A stretch of 64,000 bases of DNA from Acidobacteriota bacterium. Lineage in GTDB: Bacteria; Acidobacteriota; Terriglobia; Bryobacterales; Bryobacteraceae. The notes under the pieces are model-generated. The model saw only the letters and a list, made by a program, of their open reading frames with translations. It made no database searches and was not told the DNA's origin. The position numbers and the translations under genes were made by a program. Position 1 is the first letter of the stretch. The number at the start of each line of letters is the position of its first letter. Positions 57,297-64,000 of the stretch are shown piece by piece. The stretch lies in the NCBI GenBank assembly GCA_947470805.1, contig CANIVU010000002.1, forward strand, positions 1-64,000, written 5' to 3'.

Positions 57297-60224
57297 GTGC
57301 ACGAGTTGAAGCGACAGTTCGCGGGAGGGTTGATCGTCATTTTGACGATCGCCGCCGTGATTGCTGCTGGGATCAACTTCCAGCAGCAGAAGCGTTTTCA
57401 CCTGCCGGAAGACGGTGTGACATGGGTGGACCGGGAAGGGAAGGCCGGGACCGTTGCGGGCGGGCCGGAGATTATCCGGAACAACATCGTGGCGCTGCAC
57501 ATAGTGAAGGGCGGGCCGGCGGACCGGGCGGGGATTATTGAGGGCGATATTCTGCGCCGGATCGATAATTTGTCGGTGTCGACGGCGGCCGAGGTGTCCG
57601 AGATTCTGGTGGGGCTGGGTGTTTGGAAAAAAGTAGAATATTTCGTGGAGCGGCCCTATAAGCGGGCGGGGAACGAGATTGCGCTGGAAGTCCGGTATAC
57701 CGTTTTCGTGGCGGAGCACACGGCGGGCGATGCGGTTTACTACCAGTACTTTGTGGGCGCGGCGTATCTATTTGTCGGGTTGTTTGTGTTTTTCCGACGC
57801 GGGGATGCGCACAAGGCGCTCCATTTCTACCTGCTTTGCCTGTCGAGTTTCATTTTGTACACGTTCCACTACACGGGGAAGTTGAACAACTTCGACCAGG
57901 GGATTTACTTCGGGAACGTATTCGCGGGGCTGCTGATGCCCACGATGTTTATCCACTTTGCTTTGGTCTTCCCGGATTCGCCGCGGTGGCTACGGGGCTG
58001 GCTGCGGCCGGCGCTGCTATATGTGCCGGCGGTGGTGATGGGCGGGCTGTGGATGGCGATTTTGGGCGGATACATGAAGATTGCGATCAGCCCGATTGAG
58101 TTGCGCTGGATGTTTGACCGGGTATGGCTGGGGTTCCTGGCGGGCGGGCAGTTGGCTGGGGCAGGGATTTTGTCGTGGCGGTACCGTTCGACGGTGGACC
58201 CGATTACGCGGCAGCAGATTAAGTGGCTGCGCAACGGGGCTGTGTTCGGGGTGTTGCCGTTCGCGGCGTTGTACGTGGCCCCCTATTTGGTGGGCGCAGT
58301 GCTGGGGCCGGCGATGGAGATGGCGGTGTTGCCGTTGGCGCTGGTTCCGATTACTTGGGCGTACGCGATTTTCCGCTACCGGCTGATGGACGTGGACATC
58401 ATTTTCCAGCAGGGGTATGTGTACACGCTGGCGACGCTGGCGGTGTTGGCGGTGTTCTACGGGCTGGTGTTTTCGATCACCTCGTCGATGCCACAGGCCG
58501 AAGGGCAACCGGCGGCGCGCGTGGACGATTTGAATCCGGCGGCGCTGGTGAGTTTAATTTTGATTGCCGCCTTCATCTTTCAGCCGGTGCGGAACTGGCT
58601 GCAGGAAGTTCTGGACCGGCACTTTTTCTATAAAGACCGCTACGACTACCGGCGGACGCTGATTGAATTCGCGCGGGAACTGGGGAGCGAGACCGATTTG
58701 AACCGCACGCTGAACGCGGTGGCGGACCGGCTGACGCGCACGCTATCGATTGAGCGGATTGCGTTTTTCCTGAACGATGAGAAGGCGGGCGGGTTCCGGC
58801 TCTACATGACGGCCGGGTTGCAGCGGCCGGTGCCGGATTTGGTGGACCTGGCGTTTTTGCCGGAGACCGAGCCGGGGCCGAACCGGTATTTGTTCTTTGA
58901 ACGGACGCGCGGGCCGTATGACGCGTATTTGAAAGACCAGCCGCAGGCGGTGTTGCACACGATTGCCGATCTGGACCTGACCTACTACATTCCCTGCACG
59001 GCGCGCGGGCGGGTGATTGCCTACCTGGGCGCCAGCAGGACGACCGAGGGTGACTTCCTGTCGTCGGATGACGTGGAGTTGCTGCAGACGCTGTGCGGGT
59101 ATGTGGGGATCTCCATTGAGAACGCGCGGCTGTACCGGAGCCTGGCGCGCAAGGCGGAAGAGTACGAGAGATTGAAGGAGTTCAGCGAGAACATCGTTGA
59201 GTCGATCAACGTTGGCATCGCGGCGGCCGATTTTGAGGACCGCGTGGAGAGTTGGAATTCGCAGATGGAGCAGTTGACCGGGATTCGTCGCGAGGACGCG
59301 ATGGGCCGGCCGCTGCGCGATCTGCTGCCTACCGATCTGATTGAACAGCTGACGCGGTTGCGGACGGAGGCGGGGATCCATACGATCTACAAGTTCCCGT
59401 TGCCGGGGCGGAATGAGATTGACCGGGTGATCAATGTCGTCTTCGCGCCGCTGGTTTCGCGCGAGGGCGAGCAGATTGGCCGGCTGATCCTGTTTGACGA
59501 TATTACGGAACGGTCTGTTCTGGAGAACCGGCTGGTGCAGGCGGATAAGCTGTCGTCGCTGGGGCTACTGGCTGCGGGCGTTGCGCACGAGGTGAACACG
59601 CCGCTGGCGGTGATTTCGACGTATGCGCAGTTGCTGGCCAAGCAAGTGAACGGGGACGAGAGTAAGTCGAAGCTGCTGGAGAAGATTGCCAAGCAGACGT
59701 TCCGGGCGAGCGAGATTGTCAATTCGCTTTTGAACTTCTCGCGGACGTCGTCGACCGAGTATGAAGAAGTGGACTTGAACCGGATTATCCGGGAGACGCT
59801 GCAGTTGATTCATCCGCAGTTGGACAAGTCGCGGATTGCGGCCGAGGAGCGGCTGGACGGGACGTTGGGGCTGGTGCGGGGGAACTCGGGCAAGTTGCAG
59901 CAGGTGTTTTTGAATCTGTTTTTGAATGCGCGCGACGCGATGGAGCAGGGCGGGACGCTGACGGTGGAGACGTCGTCGAACGAGTCGACGGCGCGGGTGG
60001 AGATTATCGACTCCGGATGCGGAATTCCGGAGGAGAATCTGGCGCGGATTTACGATCCCTTCTTTACGACGAAGGGGGCGAAGAAGGGGACGGGTTTGGG
60101 GCTCTCGATTACCTACGGTATTGTGAAAGAGCATGGAGGGTCGATTAGTGTTCTGCCGCAGGTTGGGCAGGGGACGCACTTCCATCTCGAATTCCCGTTG
60201 GTAAGGAAACCTGTTAATGCCTGA
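57297..60224 (+). CDS. Membrane sensor histidine kinase with PDZ, multi-helix, GAF and PAS domains
   Basis: This 975-residue kinase starts at a GTG. An N-terminal helix (LIVILTIAAVIAAGINFQQQ) leads to a periplasmic PDZ-like domain (IVKGGPADRAGIIEGDILRR). About eight membrane helices follow (about 145-415). Then come a GAF domain (about 450-610), a PAS domain (SENIVESINVGIAAADFEDR) and a HisKA box GVAHEVNTPLAVISTYAQLL with His near 763. The HATPase domain has DSGCGIPEENLARIYDPFF and GTGLGLSITYGIV. It is NtrB-like and should phosphorylate the NtrC-type regulator encoded with an 8-bp overlap. A sigma-54-like promoter lies just upstream. PDZ suggests sensing of unfolded or terminal peptides, by analogy with other envelope sensors. 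Confidence 0.88.
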   Translation: MHELKRQFAGGLIVILTIAAVIAAGINFQQQKRFHLPEDGVTWVDREGKAGTVAGGPEIIRNNIVALHIVKGGPADRAGIIEGDILRRIDNLSVSTAAEVSEILVGLGVWKKVEYFVERPYKRAGNEIALEVRYTVFVAEHTAGDAVYYQYFVGAAYLFVGLFVFFRRGDAHKALHFYLLCLSSFILYTFHYTGKLNNFDQGIYFGNVFAGLLMPTMFIHFALVFPDSPRWLRGWLRPALLYVPAVVMGGLWMAILGGYMKIAISPIELRWMFDRVWLGFLAGGQLAGAGILSWRYRSTVDPITRQQIKWLRNGAVFGVLPFAALYVAPYLVGAVLGPAMEMAVLPLALVPITWAYAIFRYRLMDVDIIFQQGYVYTLATLAVLAVFYGLVFSITSSMPQAEGQPAARVDDLNPAALVSLILIAAFIFQPVRNWLQEVLDRHFFYKDRYDYRRTLIEFARELGSETDLNRTLNAVADRLTRTLSIERIAFFLNDEKAGGFRLYMTAGLQRPVPDLVDLAFLPETEPGPNRYLFFERTRGPYDAYLKDQPQAVLHTIADLDLTYYIPCTARGRVIAYLGASRTTEGDFLSSDDVELLQTLCGYVGISIENARLYRSLARKAEEYERLKEFSENIVESINVGIAAADFEDRVESWNSQMEQLTGIRREDAMGRPLRDLLPTDLIEQLTRLRTEAGIHTIYKFPLPGRNEIDRVINVVFAPLVSREGEQIGRLILFDDITERSVLENRLVQADKLSSLGLLAAGVAHEVNTPLAVISTYAQLLAKQVNGDESKSKLLEKIAKQTFRASEIVNSLLNFSRTSSTEYEEVDLNRIIRETLQLIHPQLDKSRIAAEERLDGTLGLVRGNSGKLQQVFLNLFLNARDAMEQGGTLTVETSSNESTARVEIIDSGCGIPEENLARIYDPFFTTKGAKKGTGLGLSITYGIVKEHGGSISVLPQVGQGTHFHLEFPLVRKPVNA

Positions 60225-61659
60225 TTCCGTTGGCGCGCCGATTCGCGGCCGCATTCTGATCGTAGACGACGAAGAGGATATTCGGGAGAGTCTGGAGACG
60301 CTGCTGAGCCTTGAGGGCTACTCGGTGGACCTGGCGGTGAACGCGACGATGGGGTTGGAGCGGATGGCGAAGTCCGCGTATGACCTGGTGTTGCTGGACT
60401 TGATGATGCCGGATAAGTCGGGCATGGAAGTGCTGGCCGAGGTGCGGGAGCGGGACCAGGAGACGCCGATCTTTTTGATTACGGCGTATGGGTCGATTGA
60501 CGTTGCGATTAAGGCGTTGAAGGCCGGGGCGAACGACTATTTTTCGAAGCCTTGGGATAACGAGAAGCTGGTTATCGAGATCGACCGGCAGATCGCCAAA
60601 GGGCGGCTGGAGCGGGAAAACGTCGAGCTGAAGCGGGCGATGAAGCAGCGCTACGCGTTCCCGAACATTGTAGGGAAGAGCGAGCGGATGCTGCGGGTGT
60701 TGGACACGGTGGCGCAGGTGGCGCCTTCGCGGGCGACGGTGTTGATTACGGGCGAGACGGGGACGGGGAAAGAGCTGATCGCCAAGGCGATTCACACGAA
60801 TTCGACGCGGGCGGACCATCCATTTGTGGCGGTGAATAGCGGGTCGTTGCCGCCGGATTTGTTGGAGTCGACGCTGTTCGGGCATGTGAAGGGCGCGTTT
60901 ACGGGGGCGATTGCGACGCGCAAGGGCGTGTTTGAGACGGCCAATCAGGGCACGATTTTCTTTGACGAGATTGGGAATATTTCGCCGGAGATTCAGGCGA
61001 AGCTGCTGCGGGTGATCCAAGAGCGCGAGTTCATGCCGTTGGGGTCTAACGAGACCATGCATGTCGATGTGCGGCTGGTGGCGGCGACCAATGAAGATTT
61101 GAAGAAGATGGTGGAGGAGAAGCGGTTCCGGGAGGATTTGTACTACCGGCTGAATGTGATTCAGATTGCGCTGCCGCCGTTGCGGGACCGGAAGGAAGAT
61201 ATTCCGCTGTTGGTGGAGCACTTCTTTGATAAGTACTCGCGGGAGAACGAGAAGTATTTGGACGCGACGCGGAAGTCGGAGTTGCGGTTTGACCACGAGG
61301 CGTTCCAGTTGTTGATTGAGCATTCCTGGCCGGGGAATGTGCGGGAGTTGGAGAATACGATTGAGCGGGCGGTGGTGCTGTCGACGAGTCCGCATGTGCC
61401 GGCGACGGTGCTGCCGGATTCGGTATTGCATCCGGGGGGCGTGCGGATTCGGCGGGATGCGGCGGGGTTGTTGCCGACGGATGCGAGTTTGTATGAGATT
61501 GTGGCGGATTATGAGCGGCGGACGATTGTGGATGTGTTGGATAGTGTGAGTTATTCGCAGACGGAGGCGGCCGAGCGGTTGCGGATTCCGTTGTCGACGC
61601 TGAATCAGAAGATTAAGCGGTTGAATATTGAGATTAAGCGGACTGGGCGGGGGGCGTAG
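60217..61659 (+). CDS. NtrC-family sigma-54-dependent response regulator
   Basis: This 480-residue regulator has a receiver (ILIVDDEEDIRESLETLL, Asp in LLDLMMPDKSG near 61, Lys in YFSKPWD). Its AAA+ domain has Walker A ITGETGTGKELIA near 177, LFGHVKGAFTGAI with the GAFTGA loop near 226, Walker B IFFDEIGNIS and arginine finger [10 protein letters not shown]. The Fis-type HTH is SQTEAAERLRIPLSTLNQKI. The start lies inside the last codons of the kinase gene, with AAGGAA upstream. The pair is a full two-component system controlling sigma-54 promoters, possibly including its own at 57237. Confidence 0.94.
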   Translation: MPDSVGAPIRGRILIVDDEEDIRESLETLLSLEGYSVDLAVNATMGLERMAKSAYDLVLLDLMMPDKSGMEVLAEVRERDQETPIFLITAYGSIDVAIKALKAGANDYFSKPWDNEKLVIEIDRQIAKGRLERENVELKRAMKQRYAFPNIVGKSERMLRVLDTVAQVAPSRATVLITGETGTGKELIAKAIHTNSTRADHPFVAVNSGSLPPDLLESTLFGHVKGAFTGAIATRKGVFETANQGTIFFDEIGNISPEIQAKLLRVIQEREFMPLGSNETMHVDVRLVAATNEDLKKMVEEKRFREDLYYRLNVIQIALPPLRDRKEDIPLLVEHFFDKYSRENEKYLDATRKSELRFDHEAFQLLIEHSWPGNVRELENTIERAVVLSTSPHVPATVLPDSVLHPGGVRIRRDAAGLLPTDASLYEIVADYERRTIVDVLDSVSYSQTEAAERLRIPLSTLNQKIKRLNIEIKRTGRGA

Positions 61660-61709
61660 GGGCGGCCCTGACCTCTGGCCTTACGCGGGTTGTATCGCGT
61701 CTTTGGGGA

Positions 61710-61738
61710 CCCACCGTCGCCCTTCGGGCTATGGTGGG
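61710..61738. repeat. Strong intergenic hairpin after the NtrC gene
   Basis: CCCACC (61710-61715) pairs with GGTGGG (61733-61738), and GCCC-TTC-GGGC forms the inner stem, with a short mismatched region between. It sits 51 bp after the regulator gene end in a 225-bp convergent gap that has no gene. It may stop transcription. Confidence 0.55.
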
Positions 61739-61816
61739 CAAGCCCGGTTCTCTGGGTTGTCATTCACTCGATCGTTGGCGGGGGCGTTTTGCCTTCGGCG
61801 GGTGATGTCGCGTCTT

Positions 61817-61878
61817 GGGGACAGGTCTGCTGATTCGGACAGGGGAGTGGTGTCGAAGGTTTTGCCCGTCCTGTCCCC
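61817..61878. repeat. Inverted repeat GGGGACAGG / CCTGTCCCC
   Basis: Perfect 9-bp arms at 61817-61825 and 61870-61878 enclose 44 nt that contain another GGACAGGGG. The right arm ends 6 bp before the 3' end of the minus-strand hypothetical gene. The arm shares GGGGACA with the element at 41213. Confidence 0.55.
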
Positions 61879-61884
61879 GGGGGG

Positions 61885-63306
61885 CTAGTTGGCCTGGGGG
61901 CGGGTGGGGTAGGCGGATTCCAGTTCGGCGTAGAGTTGCAGGACGGGGTGGCCGGTTTGGTGGAGGGCTTTGCAGAGGCGGGCGAACTCGGCTCCGTGGA
62001 GGGACCGGGTGATCTCGGCCATCGATTCGAGCTGAGAGTACCAGATGATGGGATCGATGTGTGGGACGTTGGCAAGTAGGAAGGCCAAGAACTGCTGGAG
62101 GGCGCGGTCGCGCGTGGGGCCGGCGGGGGCAGCCATTAATACGCCGGCCCAGAGTTGGGACTGGCGGTAGAAGTATTCGATGTCGGACTCGCCGGCGGCG
62201 CGGGTGCGGGCTTCGATGGATTGGATGTATATCTGGAGTTGCTCGCGCCATTCGGGGGTGTCCTTTTCGGCGTTGGAGAGGCCGCGGCTTTGGGTGCCGA
62301 ATAAGAGTTGGCGGAACTGGCGGGACTGTTCGCGGGTGGCGTCGTTGTCGGCGAAGGGTTCGAAGTTAGTGGGGACGGATTCGCCGGTGGGTTTGAGGAG
62401 TTCGGCGGGGAGGGGCGTTTGGGCACGGTTGAAGAGATCGAAGGCATTCTGGCGGGCCTGCCCCTGGGGGCCAGGGCGGCGCGACTCGTCGCAGGCGGGG
62501 GCGGCCAGGCCGGTTTGCATCCACGTGCGCCAGGCGTCCGGCAGGGGGCCGGCGGGGCGCTGGAGAAGGGTTAGGGTCGACAGGAGGTACTCGATTTTTT
62601 CGGGGAGGGAGAAGAGGGCGGCGTTGAAGGTGCGGTCATCCGGGCGGAAGGATTGCAGGCGGGCGGCGATGGCACCGGCGTAGAGATCCAGCTCCTCGGC
62701 GGGTCCGCGGCGGAAGTAGATCAGATCGATGGCGGGGGCGAGTTCGGTGGGGGCGGTTGCGGTTTGGATGGCGTTGAGGATTGTTCCTGGGTCGGCGCTG
62801 ACTTTGCCGGCGGTGGTGTACCAGAGGGAAAGATCGTCGATGAGCGGGTCCTTGCAGGTGACCGGAGTGGACTGGGGGCGGGGCAGGTGGGTGAAGGCCT
62901 CTTTTGCAGCGGCGCGGTCGAGGCGGCGGAGGTGGGCGATGGCGCGCAGGGAGAGGGAGAGTGAATCGAGGCCTTGATTGTAGGCGGTGTGCCAGAGCAT
63001 GGCGCGGTTGTCGGTGGCGGTGAGGCCGGGGGCGAGGCGTTTGCGGACGGGGTGGCGGGCGGACTGGGCGAGGGTGAGGACTTCGCGGGCGATGTCCTGC
63101 TGCCAGTCGGGGGTGGGGATGGCGTTGGCGTCGAGGAGTTGTAGGAGGCCGCGGGCGGCGAATTCGGGAGGGGTGGAGCGGGCGAGGTCGGTGAGGGCGA
63201 AGATGTGGGGGTGGGCGGTGCGGCGTTCGTCGTTGGTGGCGGCGAAGGCGGTGATGGCGAGGGTGAGGAGGAGAAACCGGCGCACGAATTCAGGGTAACG
63301 CGGCAT
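61885..63306 (-). CDS. Secreted hypothetical protein, helical
   Basis: This 473-residue protein has a signal peptide (RRFLLLTLAITAFAATNDER), preceded by AGGA 8 nt before the ATG at 63306. The mature part is Leu/Ala/Arg-rich and mostly helical (SLSLRAIAHLRRLDRAAAKE, IYIQSIEARTRAAGESDIEY), with two Cys (VTCKDPLIDD, PACDESRR). No catalytic or membrane motif is recognised. TPR-like or alpha-solenoid folding is plausible. It is divergent from the SBBP gene and convergent on the NtrC gene. Function unknown. Confidence 0.75.
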   Translation of the reverse strand: MPRYPEFVRRFLLLTLAITAFAATNDERRTAHPHIFALTDLARSTPPEFAARGLLQLLDANAIPTPDWQQDIAREVLTLAQSARHPVRKRLAPGLTATDNRAMLWHTAYNQGLDSLSLSLRAIAHLRRLDRAAAKEAFTHLPRPQSTPVTCKDPLIDDLSLWYTTAGKVSADPGTILNAIQTATAPTELAPAIDLIYFRRGPAEELDLYAGAIAARLQSFRPDDRTFNAALFSLPEKIEYLLSTLTLLQRPAGPLPDAWRTWMQTGLAAPACDESRRPGPQGQARQNAFDLFNRAQTPLPAELLKPTGESVPTNFEPFADNDATREQSRQFRQLLFGTQSRGLSNAEKDTPEWREQLQIYIQSIEARTRAAGESDIEYFYRQSQLWAGVLMAAPAGPTRDRALQQFLAFLLANVPHIDPIIWYSQLESMAEITRSLHGAEFARLCKALHQTGHPVLQLYAELESAYPTRPQAN

Positions 63307-63323
63307 GAGTTATTCCTGAGAGA

Positions 63324-63385
63324 CGGGGGAGTAGACAGGAAGTTAGGGGCGAAGAGTAGTTCGGGGGAGTAGAACGTAGTACGTT
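63324..63385. promoter_or_regulatory. Direct repeats and palindrome in the divergent control region
   Basis: CGGGGGAGTAGA occurs at 63324-63335 and 63362-63373 (38 bp apart). The second copy runs into a perfect palindrome AACGTA-G-TACGTT (63373-63385). This 117-bp gap separates the divergent hypothetical and SBBP genes, so a shared regulator site is plausible. Confidence 0.4.
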
Positions 63386-63419
63386 GACGCTTGGTTTCCT
63401 ATTGGGGTGGCGGAATCCT

Positions 63420-63425
63420 TATAAT
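63420..63425 (+). promoter_or_regulatory. -10 box TATAAT of the SBBP gene
   Basis: A perfect TATAAT lies 13 nt before the ATG at 63439. There is no good -35 at 16-18 bp; TTGACG at 63384 is 30 bp away. Confidence 0.4.
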
Positions 63426-63438
63426 GAACGAGGACATT

Positions 63439-64000
63439 ATGTCGTACCGAATACTCACTCTACTCACAATTCTCGTTTCGATTCCGGCTTTTTCGGCATC
63501 GGAACGGCATCGCAGCGCCGTGTATTTTGGCGGATCGGCGGCCGATGTGGCCAATGCCGTGGCGGTGGATGGCGAAGGAAACGCCTATGTGGCGGGTTCA
63601 ATGACCCGCGAGGCGGGAAAGAAGTCTGCGTTCGTTTCTAAAACGAAAGCCGACGGAACGGAGGTTCTGTGGACGGCCTACCTGGATGGGGCGTCGGCGG
63701 AATCGATCGCGGTGGATTCGCGCGGGGCCGTTTGGGCCGGCGGCGCGGGTTTTCTGGCGAAACTGAATGGTGAAGACGGTCGCGTAGAGCGGAGTCTGGA
63801 AGTGGCCGGTGTGCGCGCGGTGGCCGTTGATCAGGGCGGCGCGGTGTACGCGGCGGGCGACGGATTTGTGACGAAGTACGCGGGTTTTGAAGTTGTCTAC
63901 ACGGCGAAGGTGGCCGGGATGGTGCAGGGGCTGGCTGTTGATGGCAACGGCGCGGCGTATGCGGCGTTTGGCAACTCGGTGGGCCGGTTGACGGCTGACG
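63439..64000 (+). CDS. SBBP repeat beta-propeller protein (partial, runs off the right edge)
   Basis: From the ATG at 63439 (GAGG 5 nt upstream) the frame is open to the edge. A signal peptide (MSYRILTLLTILVSIPAFSA) precedes SBBP beta-propeller repeats: RHRSAVYFGGSAADVANAVA and VDGEGNAYVAGS, then degenerate repeats (VDSRGAVWAGGAG, VDQGGAVYAAGDG, VDGNGAAYAAFGN). Such secreted propellers are a hallmark of Solibacteres and are usually very long, so most of the gene lies outside. An ATG at 63424 is in frame but lies inside the TATAAT box. The function is probably adhesion or surface binding. Confidence 0.85.
   Translation, partial: MSYRILTLLTILVSIPAFSASERHRSAVYFGGSAADVANAVAVDGEGNAYVAGSMTREAGKKSAFVSKTKADGTEVLWTAYLDGASAESIAVDSRGAVWAGGAGFLAKLNGEDGRVERSLEVAGVRAVAVDQGGAVYAAGDGFVTKYAGFEVVYTAKVAGMVQGLAVDGNGAAYAAFGNSVGRLTAD

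Overview
The window looks like a 64-kb piece of a large, high-GC chromosome from an Acidobacteriota of the Solibacteres/Bryobacterales type (Candidatus Solibacter-like). This rests on recurring family signatures: an SBBP beta-propeller protein, paired carboxypeptidase-regulatory-domain secreted proteins, a long MoxR/DUF58/BatA/DUF4175 operon, a PEP-CTERM protein, many sigma-54 activators and multidomain histidine kinases. No rRNA, tRNA, CRISPR array or complete insertion sequence was seen. The only mobile-element trace is an IS3-type transposase fragment at the left edge.

Layout. 1-325: an in-frame chimera of a beta-barrel protein N-terminus and IS3 transposase core. 404-10858: a trifunctional MFS/PlsC/acyl-ACP synthetase lipid-recycling protein, a sigma-54 activator without a recognisable sensor domain, S9 and M20 peptidases, and a DUF255 thioredoxin-fold protein. 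10868-11731: a sugar isomerase/epimerase-like protein. 11803-25679: a tightly coupled eight-gene envelope-stress (Bat/MoxR-type) operon with a clan-CD caspase-like protein, a HExxH TPR protein and a terminal protein with long Gly-Gln-Gln repeats. 25686-29961 (minus): membrane glycosyltransferase, Tat-exported enolase-superfamily enzyme, a stand-alone Cas6-like RAMP protein, and a PEP-CTERM gene broken by one in-frame TAA. 30026-37424: an aldo/keto reductase, then (minus) a hybrid kinase, a 1049-residue pseudo-AKR/Fe-S/beta-sandwich/aminotransferase fusion, and a translationally coupled radical SAM protein. This is the best candidate for an undescribed pathway. 37572-41152: GNAT, RNase J and an FAD-linked oxidase. 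41255-44534: two secreted carboxypeptidase-regulatory paralogues. 44580-50263: gyrA with a clear terminator, then an OB-fold sensor hybrid kinase. 50298-64000: a membrane protein, an Rrf2 regulator overlapping a c-type haem protein, a D-threonine aldolase-like enzyme, an FGE/hydrolase fusion, DinB, a PDZ/7TM kinase with an NtrC-type regulator, a secreted hypothetical protein and an SBBP protein.

Two features cut across genes. The segment from about 25.68 kb to about 50 kb has C>G on the plus strand whichever way genes run, while both flanks have G>C. This is the pattern expected of an inverted segment. In addition, four of the convergent gene junctions carry palindromic intergenic elements, two of them clearly copies of one family. 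All gaps between genes are under 300 bases and are described where they hold something visible.
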